In this document: piece by piece, positions 1-8,485 of the stretch
Numbering within the stretch: the stretch's first letter is position 1
How the letters are laid out: every line of letters starts with the position of its first letter
Notes under the pieces: generated by a model
Seen by the model: only the letters and a program-made list of their open reading frames with translations
Told to the model about the DNA's origin: nothing
Databases searched by the model: none
Assembly (NCBI GenBank): GCA_963765375.1
Contig: CAVXVZ010000005.1
Location: 1 to 64,000 of the forward strand
DNA from: Roseiarcus sp963765375
Lineage (GTDB): Bacteria > Pseudomonadota > Alphaproteobacteria > Rhizobiales > Beijerinckiaceae
Direction: 5' to 3'
DNA: 64,000 nt
Made by a program: the position numbers and the translations under genes

Positions 1-1400
1 TCGAGATTGTCGATCGCAAGGATGAGCCGTTCCGGCGCAGGGGCCGCCGGGTTCGGGTTTCCGATCCTGGCGCCAAGCGCGGCGAGAAACGCGCGCGCGG
101 CCGCGGCCGGCGCGTGACCCGATTCGAGAAACTCCGGCCCCGGGGCGCGGACGGACGCCTTGCCCCCGGCGCGCTGGGTGGCCGCTTCGGCCCGCTTCGC
201 CGCCCCTTCCGCCTCCGCGGTCAGCGCGGCGACGCGCTGATTGAGCCGCGTCGCGCGTTGATCGAGGTCGCGGCGCCGTTCGCGGGCCTCGAGGTTGAGC
301 AGCCGCGCGCCGCGCAAGATGAGGTTCGAGAATCCGAACGCGCGCCACAGGTTGAGCGCGATCGCCAACGCGCCGAGGACATACAGAACCTGCGACGCCC
401 GGTCGAACCATTCGCCGTGGGTCGCGATCCAGTCGGCGACCGTGCTGAACGTCTCGCCCAGGCGCTCGATCGCGGCGAGCGCCGCCGCTCCGTGCAATAA
501 GCCCAAGCCGAAGGCGAGGGCGAAGGCGACGATCGCCCAGATGAGCAGCCGGGCCTGACTGCCGTAGGCCCATATCGCGCGGAGCACGACTCCCATGCGC
601 GCGCCCGCGCCGAGGGTCGACATGTCCCGCGCCAGATGGCGGTAGCTTGCGTCGGCGTCCGATCCGGCGAGGCCGAACCGGCGCAGCCGCGCCTCGATCG
701 TGCCGCGACGCGCGCGGGCGAAAACGTCGATGCGCGAGCCAGGGGTCTCGAACAGCAGAGTGTCGGCGAGCCGGGCGCGCTTGGCCTCGACGTCGTCACG
801 CTGCGAGCGCTCGGTCTCCAGCTTCCTGATCACCTCGTCGTGACGATCGGACGCCGCTCTCGCGGCGCGATACGGATCGCCGCCGGCATGGCCGGTCTCG
901 TCGAGCAGGGCCGAATAATCGACGCCGCCGGGCTCGCGATCGAGCGCGGCGTAGGCGGCGCTGGCGATCGCCACCGGCGCCTCGAGGCCGCTCCCGGCAT
1001 CCACATGCGCCACGACCGCCCGCGGCAGCGCCCCGCCGCCCGAAGCCGCCGCCGAAGCGCTGAGCTCAACGATCGCCTGCGCCAGGCGCCTTAGCGCGAA
1101 GGTCTTGCCCGCGCCCGACGCCCCGGCTACCGCGGCCAAAAACGGAGTCTGGACCTGCGGAGTCACGCAAAGCTGGGCCAGCGGCTGCACCGCCTCCGCG
1201 GCGCCCAGGACGTCGGCTCCGTCGACCGAATCGCCGAGGAAGATCGGGTCGGTCCGGACCGAAACGGGCGGCGGCGTGATCGAAACGGGCGGCGCCGCCG
1301 ATTGTGCGGGAGCCCGGGCGGGCAGCGGGATAGACGGCTTGTCGCTCGCCCCGATGCCGCCGAGCAGGCGAATCTTCGAATTCACGCTGGGCTCGGACAA
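1..1400 (-). CDS. KAP-type P-loop NTPase with membrane segment, partial at left edge
   Basis: The minus frame stays open from a TTG at 1400 to the window edge (over 466 codons), so the C-terminus is missing. GAGGAGG lies 5 nt upstream of the TTG. After a Pro/Ala-rich N-terminus (about 25-50) there is a Walker A, GASGAGKT (about 93-100). About 360 residues later comes a Walker B-like LILAIDNLD at the window edge. Between them are hydrophobic stretches typical of transmembrane helices and a coiled-coil-like segment rich in Glu, Arg and Ala. This arrangement, with membrane helices inserted between Walker A and B, is known from KAP-family NTPases, which act at the inner membrane and are often linked to defence or plasmid functions. 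Substrate and partner are not visible here. The family call is an inference from motif layout. Confidence 0.7.
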   Translation of the reverse strand, partial: MSEPSVNSKIRLLGGIGASDKPSIPLPARAPAQSAAPPVSITPPPVSVRTDPIFLGDSVDGADVLGAAEAVQPLAQLCVTPQVQTPFLAAVAGASGAGKTFALRRLAQAIVELSASAAASGGGALPRAVVAHVDAGSGLEAPVAIASAAYAALDREPGGVDYSALLDETGHAGGDPYRAARAASDRHDEVIRKLETERSQRDDVEAKRARLADTLLFETPGSRIDVFARARRGTIEARLRRFGLAGSDADASYRHLARDMSTLGAGARMGVVLRAIWAYGSQARLLIWAIVAFALAFGLGLLHGAAALAAIERLGETFSTVADWIATHGEWFDRASQVLYVLGALAIALNLWRAFGFSNLILRGARLLNLEARERRRDLDQRATRLNQRVAALTAEAEGAAKRAEAATQRAGGKASVRAPGPEFLESGHAPAAAARAFLAALGARIGNPNPAAPAPERLILAIDNL

Positions 1401-2018
1401 TCGATCCTCCTCGGCGCGCGCTCACGGGATCCCGCCCGAAGCGCCGTGATTTCAGTGCGCGGCCCTAACGAACGCAAGGTTACCCCCAAGTCAAGCCACA
1501 ACGTGGCGCGGGTCGGGGATCGCGCCCATGCGACGCGGACCGGCGCCATTCGCCGGCGGCGGTCGAGCGCAGAAAAAACGCCAGGCGGACCAACTTTACG
1601 CGGTTTCATTACGCGCTTTTAACCGGCGACGGCCAAGGATCGTCCCGGCGAGGGCCGCCGGCGTCAGCGCCGCGACCGACACGTTTACGATCCCGAACCC
1701 GTGGAGTTCTGCCAAAGCAGCCCGCAGGCGTTGACCTTCACCGAAACGATAGAGAAGCCGGCTCAAGACACTTGCTCGCTGTACGCCGCCAGCGGGCGCC
1801 CGGTCGCGCAAGCCTCCTCGCGACCGGGATCGGCGCCCTCCGGCGGTCTCCCCAGAGATCATGCCGAGCGGCGCTCAAGGGCCGCGCCTCGTGCCCCTGC
1901 GAGGCGCGGCCTCAACCTTGAGGCCGCCTGCCGCGCGGGAGCGCCGCAGCCTATCCCGAACCGGCGAAATGCGATTAAGTCGCCGCGAACCTGGTCGGTT
2001 CGATGGAGACTTGAGCCC
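1401..2018. other. Intergenic region, no gene recognised
   Basis: About 600 bases separate the divergent KAP-like NTPase and M17 peptidase genes. Frames here are open only in the way GC-rich non-coding sequence usually is. They show no recognisable domain, signal peptide or codon pattern. No tRNA, terminator or repeat was recognised. The promoters of both flanking genes presumably lie here. Confidence 0.5.
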
Positions 2019-3404
2019 TTGCATGCATTCGCTTCGCCGACGCCCGACACGACGCCGGTCTGGTTGGTCGACGCCGACAATTGGGATCGGGTCAAAACGT
2101 CGATCGGCGCCGCCGCGACCGCGTTCGCCGAGCGCTGCGGGTTCAAGCCGAAGGCCGGACGAGTCCAGCTTCTCCCCGGCGAGGGCGGGGCGCTTGCCGG
2201 CGTGCTGTTCGGCGTCGACGGGGAGCGCGCGCCCACACGCGATCCGTTTGCCGCCGGCAAGCTCGCGACGTCGCTGCCCGAGGGCGTCTACCGGTTCGCC
2301 AACCCGCCTCATGACGCCGATCTCGCCGCGCTCGGCTTCCTGCTCGCGCTCTACGCCTATGACCGGTTCAAGGCCAATTCGGCGCCGAAGCCCCGGCTCG
2401 TCGCCCCCGACGGCGTCGACAAGGATCGGCTCGAGCGGATCGCGGCGGCGGTCGGCTTTGGACGCGACCTCGTCAACGCGCCCGCCAATGCGCTGGGGCC
2501 CCGGGCGCTCGAGCAGGAGGCCGTCAAGCTCGCCGAAGAGTTCGACGCCAGCGTCAGCATGGTCCGCGGCGAGGAGCTTCTCGCCGCCAATTTTCCGCTC
2601 ATCCACGCGGTCGGCCGCGCCGCCGCTGAAGAGCCGCGGATCGTCGACTTTTCCTGGGGGCGGGAGGACGCGCCGAAAGTCGCGATCATCGGCAAGGGCG
2701 TCACCTTCGACACCGGCGGCCTCGACATCAAGCCGGCGTCCGGCATGGAATTGATGAAAAAGGACATGGGCGGGGCGGCGACGGCGCTGACCCTGGCGCA
2801 GCTGGTGATGCAGGAAGGGCTCGATCTTCGGTTGAGAGTGGTGATCCCGATCGTCGAGAACGCGATCTCGGCCCCGGCGATGCGGCCGGGCGACGTGCTC
2901 ATCAGCCGCAAGGGGCTCTCGGTCGAGGTCGGCAACACCGACGCCGAGGGGCGGCTCATCCTCGCCGACGCGCTTGCGCTCGCCGACGAGGACGCGCCCG
3001 AGCTGATGCTCGATTTCGCGACCCTGACTGGCGCGGCGCGGGTCGCCCTCGGCCCCGACCTGCCGCCCTTCTACACCGACGACGAGGCGCTCGCCGGCTC
3101 GATCGCGGCTCATGCGACGCGCGTCCGGGATCCCGTTTGGCGGATGCCGCTCTGGCCCCCCTATGATGCGATGATCGAGGGAACAGTCGGCGACATCTCG
3201 AATTCGGGCTCGGGCGGCGGCATGGCCGGCTCGATCACCGCGGCGCTGTTCCTTCGCCGGTTCGTCGACCAGGCGAAGGCGTGGGCGCATTTCGACGTCT
3301 ACGCCTGGAACCCGAAGCCGCGCGCCCACGGGCCCGCCGGCGGCGAGATCCAGGCGGCGCGGGGGCTGTTCGAGCTTTTGAGCGAGCGCTATCCGCGGCG
3401 GTGA
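2019..3404 (+). CDS. M17 leucyl aminopeptidase family protein
   Basis: Predicted metallo-aminopeptidase that releases N-terminal residues from peptides in the cytoplasm. The open frame reaches back to 1701, but the sequence becomes family-like only from a TTG at 2019, with GGAGA about 10 nt upstream. That gives 461 aa, usual for this subfamily. The C-terminal catalytic domain carries KGVTFDTGGLDIKP and GNTDAEGRLILADAL, which hold the two-metal site ligands, and GGAATALTL. It is a divergent paralogue of the PepA at 12441-13940 and has a shorter N-terminal domain. It ends 9 bp from the convergent lrgB gene. The start is less certain than the family. Confidence 0.85.
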   Translation: MHAFASPTPDTTPVWLVDADNWDRVKTSIGAAATAFAERCGFKPKAGRVQLLPGEGGALAGVLFGVDGERAPTRDPFAAGKLATSLPEGVYRFANPPHDADLAALGFLLALYAYDRFKANSAPKPRLVAPDGVDKDRLERIAAAVGFGRDLVNAPANALGPRALEQEAVKLAEEFDASVSMVRGEELLAANFPLIHAVGRAAAEEPRIVDFSWGREDAPKVAIIGKGVTFDTGGLDIKPASGMELMKKDMGGAATALTLAQLVMQEGLDLRLRVVIPIVENAISAPAMRPGDVLISRKGLSVEVGNTDAEGRLILADALALADEDAPELMLDFATLTGAARVALGPDLPPFYTDDEALAGSIAAHATRVRDPVWRMPLWPPYDAMIEGTVGDISNSGSGGGMAGSITAALFLRRFVDQAKAWAHFDVYAWNPKPRAHGPAGGEIQAARGLFELLSERYPRR

Positions 3405-3413
3405 GCGGACGCC

Positions 3414-4130
3414 TCACCCCACGAGCCACGGCAGCAGCACCGGGATCACGGCCGGCGTCACCACGGCGTTGAGGCCCATCGCAAGCCCCGCGAACACGCC
3501 GGCGACCGGATCGACCGCGAAGGCGCGCGCCGTGCCGATGCCGTGCGAGGCGAGGCCGACGGCGAAGCCGCGCGCGGCGTAGTCGGTCACCTGAAGCGCA
3601 TTCATCAGCGGCGTGACGATGACCGCGCCGAGGATGCCGGTGGCGATGACGAGGACGCCGGTCAGCGGCGCCGCGCCGCCGAGCCCCTCGGTGACCGCCA
3701 TCGCCACGCCGGCGGTGATCGACTTCGGCGCGAGCGCGATCAGGACCGGGCGGGGCGCGCCGAGCCCTTTGGCGACCAGCACAGCCGACATGATGGCGAC
3801 GACGGCGCCGACGAGGAGCGACGCCGCGAGCGGGCAGAAATTCCGCCTGACGAGCGCAAGGTTGGCATAGATCGGCACGCCGAGCGCGACCGTCGCCGGC
3901 CCGAGCAGGAAATGAACGAACTGGGCGCCATTGAAATAGGTCTGGTAATCCGTCCCGGCGAGCTTGAGCAGGCCGCCGAGAAGCGCAATCGCGATCGCGA
4001 CCGGATTGACCAGCGGGTGGCGATGCGCCGCCCTGGCGAGAGCGTCGGCGACGAGGAAGGCCGCGAGCGTCGCCGTCAGCCAGAAGAGCGGCGTCGTCTG
4101 GAGATAGACCCAGAGGCGGAACGGCGTCAT
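3414..4130 (-). CDS. lrgB: LrgB family membrane protein
   Basis: A 238-aa integral membrane protein of the LrgB/CidB (PF04172) family, with about seven hydrophobic segments and the conserved stretch ALAPKSITAGVAMAV near the middle. LrgB works with LrgA in murein-hydrolase export control and, in some bacteria, in glycolate or pyruvate movement; which applies here cannot be told. The ATG at 4130 overlaps the lrgA stop codon by 4 bp (ATGA), so the two are translationally coupled. The open frame continues upstream of 4130, but that part only shadows lrgA. Confidence 0.9.
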   Translation of the reverse strand: MTPFRLWVYLQTTPLFWLTATLAAFLVADALARAAHRHPLVNPVAIAIALLGGLLKLAGTDYQTYFNGAQFVHFLLGPATVALGVPIYANLALVRRNFCPLAASLLVGAVVAIMSAVLVAKGLGAPRPVLIALAPKSITAGVAMAVTEGLGGAAPLTGVLVIATGILGAVIVTPLMNALQVTDYAARGFAVGLASHGIGTARAFAVDPVAGVFAGLAMGLNAVVTPAVIPVLLPWLVG

Positions 4131-4516
4131 GTCCCGCCCTGCGCTCCGACGAGGCGCTTGACGACGAGAAAGACGCCGACGGTCGCGATCAGCGTGACCA
4201 CGGTCGAGACGACGAGCGCGGCAGCCAGCGCCAGGCCCTGGTCGCGCAGGAGCCCGAGATATTGGACCACGCCGACGCCCGCCGGCACGAACAGGAGCGG
4301 CAGGGCGGCGAGGAGTCCGCGCGCCGCCCGCCCGAGGTCGCTCGCCGCGAGCGCCTCTTCGTCGAACGGCCTCACGCGCCGATAGAACACGAGCGCGACG
4401 ACGAGCAGCGCAAGCCCGACCACCGGGCCGGGGGCGGGAAGCGCGAGCCCGCGCGCCGCGACTTCGCCGACGAGCTGGAACAGGAGCAGGATGAAGAAGC
4501 CGCGGATCATCGCCAT
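4127..4516 (-). CDS. lrgA: LrgA/CidA family membrane protein
   Basis: A 129-aa small membrane protein with four predicted transmembrane helices and the family pattern PAPGPVVGLALL in helix two, followed by a cytoplasmic loop and LLAALPLLFVPAGVGVV. It is the holin-like partner of LrgB and lies directly upstream of it with a 4-bp overlap. A gap of about 100 bp separates it from the winged-helix regulator gene, so it may have its own promoter or be the tail of the longer operon starting at 7107. Confidence 0.9.
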   Translation of the reverse strand: MAMIRGFFILLLFQLVGEVAARGLALPAPGPVVGLALLVVALVFYRRVRPFDEEALAASDLGRAARGLLAALPLLFVPAGVGVVQYLGLLRDQGLALAAALVVSTVVTLIATVGVFLVVKRLVGAQGGT

Positions 4517-4615
4517 GGTTGTCGCCGGAAGCGGGCGGGGCGGTCAACGCGGGCGCAATTGGGCCGACAACGGCCGGCTTTTGTGCTGGTTCAATTCGAG
4601 GGTTTCGTTGAAGTC

Positions 4616-4912
4616 TCACGCGCCAGCGATGATCGACTTCAGGAACGTTACGTGGCGCGCAAAGGCCGCCCGGCCAGCCATGCTCGCCTTGACCGTGGTG
4701 CGCGGGCGCCGGGCGACGAACGCCTTGGTCGCCTCGACATAGCCGGCGCGCGCCAGATGATCGAGATGGGCGCCGAGGTTGCCGTCGGTCGCCCCGGTCA
4801 GGCCCTTGAGGCGGGTGAAGTCGAGGCCGTCCTCGCTCGGATCAAGCGCGGTCAGCGCCGCCATGACGCGGAGCCGAATCGGCTGATGAATGGCGTCGTC
4901 CGGCTCGTCCAT
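4616..4912 (-). CDS. Winged-helix transcriptional regulator (HTH_34/MarR-like)
   Basis: A 98-aa one-domain DNA-binding protein. The pattern HQPIRLRVMAAL, then DFTRLKGLTGATDGNLGAHL and LARAGYVEATK with a wing region (ARRPRTTVKAS), matches the winged-helix family PF13601. It has no ligand-binding domain. It starts 3 nt after the stop of the membrane-protein gene upstream, so it belongs to the hydrolase/YciB-like operon. It may regulate that operon through the inverted repeats upstream of 7107 (inference). Confidence 0.85.
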   Translation of the reverse strand: MDEPDDAIHQPIRLRVMAALTALDPSEDGLDFTRLKGLTGATDGNLGAHLDHLARAGYVEATKAFVARRPRTTVKASMAGRAAFARHVTFLKSIIAGA

Positions 4913-4915
4913 CCC

Positions 4916-5464
4916 TCAGGCCCGCCGCATCCAGAGGCCGCACAGAATAAAGCCGCCGCCGGTGATGACCGCCATGCACAGCGGAAAAGCCGCGCCCGAC
5001 CAGAAATATGCGGCGAGGATCAGGGCGGTGAGACCAATGCCGATCGCGGCGAACGCGGCGCCGAACCAAAGCCCGGCGACCGCGTAGCCGAACAGGAACA
5101 AAGTCGGCCAGAACGCCGCCTCCTGGCGTGGGGTGAAATCCCCGATCAGGTCGGCCCAGATCCAGCCGAACGCATAGAACAGCAGGAACGCGGCGAGCGT
5201 CCTGAGCGGCAGGCGCGCGCCGGGGCCGGCGCTCATGCTCAGAATCACGATCGTGCCGGCGACGCCGATCGCGTCGATGAGGAACCACCGCGAGCCGAAC
5301 CATGCGGGCGCGATTGCAATCAGCGCATCGCGCAGGATGTTGACTCCGCCCCACAGCATGATGATGAGCGCCGCGCTGCGGTAGATGCGCGATTGCTTGA
5401 CCTTGGCGACGACGCTCTCGACGTCGGCGAGCATCCTGGCTGCTTCATCGGAGCCGATGGTCAT
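4916..5464 (-). CDS. Hypothetical membrane protein
   Basis: A 182-aa protein with a short soluble N-terminus (about 1-25, acidic and basic residues mixed) and about five hydrophobic segments. The first is IYRSAALIIMLWGGVNIL. I do not recognise a named family. It overlaps the upstream YciB-like gene by 4 bp and is followed within 3 nt by the winged-helix regulator gene. This tight packing suggests one transcript and a shared membrane-related role. In other bacteria similar small multi-pass proteins often accompany HTH_34 regulators, but no function can be assigned. Confidence 0.75.
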   Translation of the reverse strand: MTIGSDEAARMLADVESVVAKVKQSRIYRSAALIIMLWGGVNILRDALIAIAPAWFGSRWFLIDAIGVAGTIVILSMSAGPGARLPLRTLAAFLLFYAFGWIWADLIGDFTPRQEAAFWPTLFLFGYAVAGLWFGAAFAAIGIGLTALILAAYFWSGAAFPLCMAVITGGGFILCGLWMRRA

Positions 5465-6102
5465 GGAGGGCTCGCGGGCAGACCGCCGGCGCTGCGAGCC
5501 GGCTCGTCGGGCTTGGGCAGGAGGCCGAGGCGACGGCAGAGAAAGAAGAGGCGCCGGCCCTGGGTCGCGCTGACCGCGATCATCAGGCCGAGACTGACGC
5601 CGCCGGCCACGGATCTCAGCGCCATCGCCTCCAGCATCGGCAGCGTCCAGGCCATCCAGAGATAGGCGATGGCCTTGAGAAAGAAATACGCCGCCCAGAC
5701 GAGCGTGAACAAGCGGAAGAAAGCCCGCACTTCTTCGGTGGCGACAAAAGTCTCGCCCCGCTGCTCGGCGACCTCCTGGATGATCGGCTTCTCCCCCAGC
5801 GCGCCGGCGACAAAAGCGAGACCGGTCGCCGCATTGGTGATCACCGCTTCGTATTTGAGCATGAACGGCGAGGTCGAAGCGAGATCGATAAGGCCGAAGA
5901 CGAGGGTGAGAGCGCTGGTCAGGAGATAGAGCCGGGTGAAGGTGAGGCGCTTCAGCCGGCGCCAGGCGGCGTCCGCGGCAATGAACAGGATCGAGCCGAG
6001 GATCGCCGGCTTCACCCCGAGCGTCGAGGCGAGCGTCCAGAAAACGAGGAGCGGTCCGAATTCGGCCAGCACGAAGCGGGCGACCGCCAAGAGCCGGGAC
6101 AT
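5461..6102 (-). CDS. YciB/IspZ-like inner membrane protein
   Basis: A 213-aa multi-pass membrane protein. The region LTFTRLYLLTSALTLVFGL followed by MLKYEAVITNAATGLAF and then GEKPIIQEVAEQRG resembles the central motif of YciB/IspZ septation-type proteins, in which a Lys and Thr in the middle helix precede a Pro-containing segment. The C-terminus (about 190-213) is Pro/Ala-rich and probably cytoplasmic. It lies second in the operon starting at 7107, 15 bp after the hydrolase gene, and overlaps the next gene by 4 bp. The match is partial, so a true septation role is not claimed. Confidence 0.6.
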   Translation of the reverse strand: MSRLLAVARFVLAEFGPLLVFWTLASTLGVKPAILGSILFIAADAAWRRLKRLTFTRLYLLTSALTLVFGLIDLASTSPFMLKYEAVITNAATGLAFVAGALGEKPIIQEVAEQRGETFVATEEVRAFFRLFTLVWAAYFFLKAIAYLWMAWTLPMLEAMALRSVAGGVSLGLMIAVSATQGRRLFFLCRRLGLLPKPDEPARSAGGLPASPP

Positions 6103-6117
6103 ACAGGCGCTCCTTGC

Positions 6118-7107
6118 TCAGGCGCCCGGTTCGGACATCGCCGCGAGGATCGCCTTGATCGCCTCGGGGCGATAGACAACACCCATGTGGTCGACGCCGG
6201 GCAAGATCGTCAGGGCGACCCCGAGCGGCGGCAGCGCGCGGCGATAGGCGTCGGCGTCCATCAATTCATCATCCGCGCCGGCGATGACCGCAATGCGGCC
6301 TTGGGCGCTGAGGAAGGCGCCCGTCCAGTCGCGCGGCGCGGTATAGTTCCCAAGCAGGCGGAAGGAATATCGGCTGGTCACGCCCATTTTCGCCTCCGGC
6401 GCGTTGGCGAAGGCGATCGCCGGCAGCGACTGCGGCCAGTCGATCCCGATCCGTTCGAGCATCAGCGTCGCGACGATGCGCGGCATGTCGGGCGAAGCCC
6501 ACCGGCCAGGCCCCTCCGCCGGCCGGTTGGTCGGCGCGCGATAGCCGAGATAGGGGGCGAGCAGCACGAAGCGATCGAACGTATCGCCGAGCGGGCTGCC
6601 GGCGATCCGAAGCGCGAACCCGCCGCCCGCCGAATGGCCGATGAGCGAGAACCGGGCGGCCGGACTGGCTTTTCGCAGTTCGGCGACGAGATCGGCGAGG
6701 TCGTCGTCGAGTTGCCCGGGATAGGCGATGTCGCCGCGCGTTCCCGAGGCGCCGTGGCCGCGGATGTCGAGCGCAACCGCAGTCACGCCGGCTTTGGCGA
6801 GCGCCTGGGCCACCTGGTGCATCTCGATCGAGCTGGCCGAGGAGCCGTGAGCCAGAATGGCGATCCGGTCGCGCGCGCCGCCGATCGCCGGATATAGCCG
6901 ATAGGCGAGCCAGGTTCCGTCGCGGGCCTGGAAGCGGCTGAGATCGGGCGCGCCGGATTCGTCGATCTGCGTCGCGCCTTGGTGAATCGAGACGAGCGTC
7001 GGCGGCGGCCGCACCGGCGAAGCCAGCATGAGGACGAGGGCGATCGCGGCCGCGCCAACCAGGGCCAGGAGCCCAAGGACGACGCGGGGAAGGATAAGCA
7101 TCGACAT
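6118..7107 (-). CDS. Alpha/beta hydrolase, membrane anchored
   Basis: A 329-aa protein with an N-terminal hydrophobic segment (about 8-30, probably an uncleaved anchor) and a serine-hydrolase fold. An oxyanion-region ILAHGSSASS and a nucleophile elbow GHSAGGG around residue 158 are seen, as are a likely acid in GADDELMDA and the catalytic His in GVDHMGVV near the C-terminus. It resembles lysophospholipase-like hydrolases. The substrate is unknown. It is the first gene of the minus-strand operon that continues with the YciB-like, membrane and regulator genes, with a promoter-like sequence just upstream. Confidence 0.85.
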   Translation of the reverse strand: MSMLILPRVVLGLLALVGAAAIALVLMLASPVRPPPTLVSIHQGATQIDESGAPDLSRFQARDGTWLAYRLYPAIGGARDRIAILAHGSSASSIEMHQVAQALAKAGVTAVALDIRGHGASGTRGDIAYPGQLDDDLADLVAELRKASPAARFSLIGHSAGGGFALRIAGSPLGDTFDRFVLLAPYLGYRAPTNRPAEGPGRWASPDMPRIVATLMLERIGIDWPQSLPAIAFANAPEAKMGVTSRYSFRLLGNYTAPRDWTGAFLSAQGRIAVIAGADDELMDADAYRRALPPLGVALTILPGVDHMGVVYRPEAIKAILAAMSEPGA

Positions 7108-7123
7108 CGCGAGTCTCCGATCC

Positions 7124-7161
7124 AGAGTACTCTCTCATACAGAGTTACCTGATTTGGTCAA
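7124..7161 (-). promoter_or_regulatory. Promoter and candidate operator of the hydrolase operon
   Basis: On the minus strand, TTGACC (7161-7156) and TATGAG (7139-7134) are spaced by 16 nt. A perfect 10-bp palindrome AGAGTACTCT (7124-7133) lies just after the -10 box. An imperfect 17-bp dyad with ACTCT/AGAGT arms (7129-7145) overlaps it. A repressor bound here would block the promoter; the winged-helix regulator at 4616-4912 is the obvious candidate. Confidence 0.5.
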
Positions 7162-7244
7162 GTCAGAGCGAAAGGCGGCGAACCGGCTTGTTCGCAGCGT
7201 CCTGCCGGGCGATACCGCGCCATCGCGGGCGAGGGGATTTGCGA

Positions 7245-8048
7245 ATGGCGTTGACCAAACACGGTAGGCTGACAGTCGCCGGCCTGCGCGCTGTCAAGGG
7301 CAAACGGCAGCTGACGATGCTGTTTGTCGAAACGCCCGAGGAAGCGGCGGCGGCCTCTGCAGCCGGAATCGACATTCTCTCGATCGTTGAACCCTTATGG
7401 TCGCCCGCCATGCGCGAGGCGGCCGGCGACTGCTTCGTGCAGGTCGGCCTCATCTACGGCCAGCATTGCACCTACGAGGACTATCTGCGCGCCGCGCACA
7501 AAAATCTGATGATCGGCGGCGACGCATTCTACTGCGCCGGCAGCCTCGATACGATCGCCAGGCTCGCGGCCGAGGGCATTCCTGTCGTCGGCCATGTCGG
7601 GCTTATCCCCGCGCGGGCCACCTGGACCGGCGGATTTAAGGCGGTGGGCAAGACTGCGGCGGAAGCGATGCGGGTCTATCGGCACGTCAAAGAGCTCGAG
7701 GCCGCCGGCGCGGTGGCGGCGGAGATCGAGGTCGTGCCCGCGCGCGTCGCGGCCGAGATCTCGAAACGCACGTCGCTCTTTCTCATGTCGATGGGCGCGG
7801 GCTCAGGCTGCGACGCGCAATATCTGTTCGCCGAGGACGTGCTCGGCTATTCGCGCGGGCATCAGCCGCGTCACGCAAAGGTCTACCGCGACTTTCGCGC
7901 CGAATATGAGCGGCTGCAGCGCGAGCGCGTCGCCGCCTTCAAGGAGTTCCGCGCCGATGTCGAAAACCGCGCCTATCCGGAGGACAAGCACCTCGTGCCG
8001 ATCGCCGACGCCGAGTTCGAGACGTTCGTGAAGGGGTTGGGGAAATAG
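7245..8048 (+). CDS. PanB-like 3-methyl-2-oxobutanoate hydroxymethyltransferase family protein
   Basis: A 267-aa TIM-barrel protein of the ketopantoate hydroxymethyltransferase family. The family enzyme adds a hydroxymethyl group from methylene-THF to 2-oxoisovalerate in pantothenate synthesis. The loop GHVGLIPARATWTGGFKAVG corresponds to the PanB signature. The metal- and substrate-binding part (usually VGDSxGM) is altered to GIDILSIVEPLW, so it may be a divergent paralogue with another substrate. The start ATG at 7245 follows GAGGGG by 9 nt; the open frame begins earlier, at 7188. No panC is adjacent. Confidence 0.7.
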   Translation: MALTKHGRLTVAGLRAVKGKRQLTMLFVETPEEAAAASAAGIDILSIVEPLWSPAMREAAGDCFVQVGLIYGQHCTYEDYLRAAHKNLMIGGDAFYCAGSLDTIARLAAEGIPVVGHVGLIPARATWTGGFKAVGKTAAEAMRVYRHVKELEAAGAVAAEIEVVPARVAAEISKRTSLFLMSMGAGSGCDAQYLFAEDVLGYSRGHQPRHAKVYRDFRAEYERLQRERVAAFKEFRADVENRAYPEDKHLVPIADAEFETFVKGLGK

Positions 8049-8085
8049 GGGAAAATCCTGGCGCTGACGATGGACGCAGGGCGAA

Positions 8086-8101
8086 GGCTCCGACAGGAGC
8101 C
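8086..8101. repeat. Short perfect hairpin between convergent genes
   Basis: GGCTCC-GACA-GGAGCC forms a 6-bp stem with a 4-nt loop, 38 nt after the panB-like stop and before the convergent mazF-like gene. No U-run follows on either strand, so an intrinsic terminator is possible but not proven. Confidence 0.35.
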
Positions 8102-8158
8102 GACGCGGGTGGAACGCGCCGTCTGACGCGCTCGCCGCCGGTCAAGGCGCGGCAATTG

Positions 8159-8485
8159 TCAATCTGCGAGGCCGATGACGACCGATAGCAGGTGATTGAG
8201 GGCGATCAGGGCGGTTTCGTCAATTCTGCCGATCGCCGCGCCGCATTTCTCACGTGGCATGGCGACAATTTTGTCGACCATCACTTGTGAGGGCGCTTTC
8301 AGACCGTTCGCGGCGCTCGGCTCAATTGGCAGCCGGTACAATGGCGCGTCGGCGAGCGCGCTCGTCAGCAGGGCGACGAGGACGCTGTCGGTTGCCCTGA
8401 GCCAATCGGATTGAATGACGACAGCCGGACGGGGTTTGCCGCAATCCCGTGACGCGGAGACGATGACGAGATCGCCGCGCCTCAC
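8159..8485 (-). CDS. MazF/PemK-family toxin, copy 1
   Basis: A 108-aa PemK/MazF-fold protein, predicted to be a ribosome-independent mRNA endoribonuclease toxin. The N-terminal MRRGDLVIV, the GKPRPAVVIQSD segment and the later VMVDKIVAMPREKCG match the family core, including the conserved Lys-x-Arg-Pro strand. The GTG start at 8485 overlaps the antitoxin stop codon by 4 bp, the standard coupling that favours antitoxin first. A paralogue of identical length lies at 24044-24370, with clear similarity along the whole sequence. Confidence 0.9.
   Translation of the reverse strand: MRRGDLVIVSASRDCGKPRPAVVIQSDWLRATDSVLVALLTSALADAPLYRLPIEPSAANGLKAPSQVMVDKIVAMPREKCGAAIGRIDETALIALNHLLSVVIGLAD

Noticed and set aside
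1875..3329. 484-codon minus-strand frame opposite the M17 peptidase
   Set aside because: No recognisable protein features; the M17 motifs on the plus strand are decisive.
4262..5665. 467-codon plus-strand open frame
   Set aside because: Antisense to lrgA, the regulator and the membrane-protein genes, which have real domains and coupled stops and starts; the product is a run of Arg/Glu/Asp without structure.
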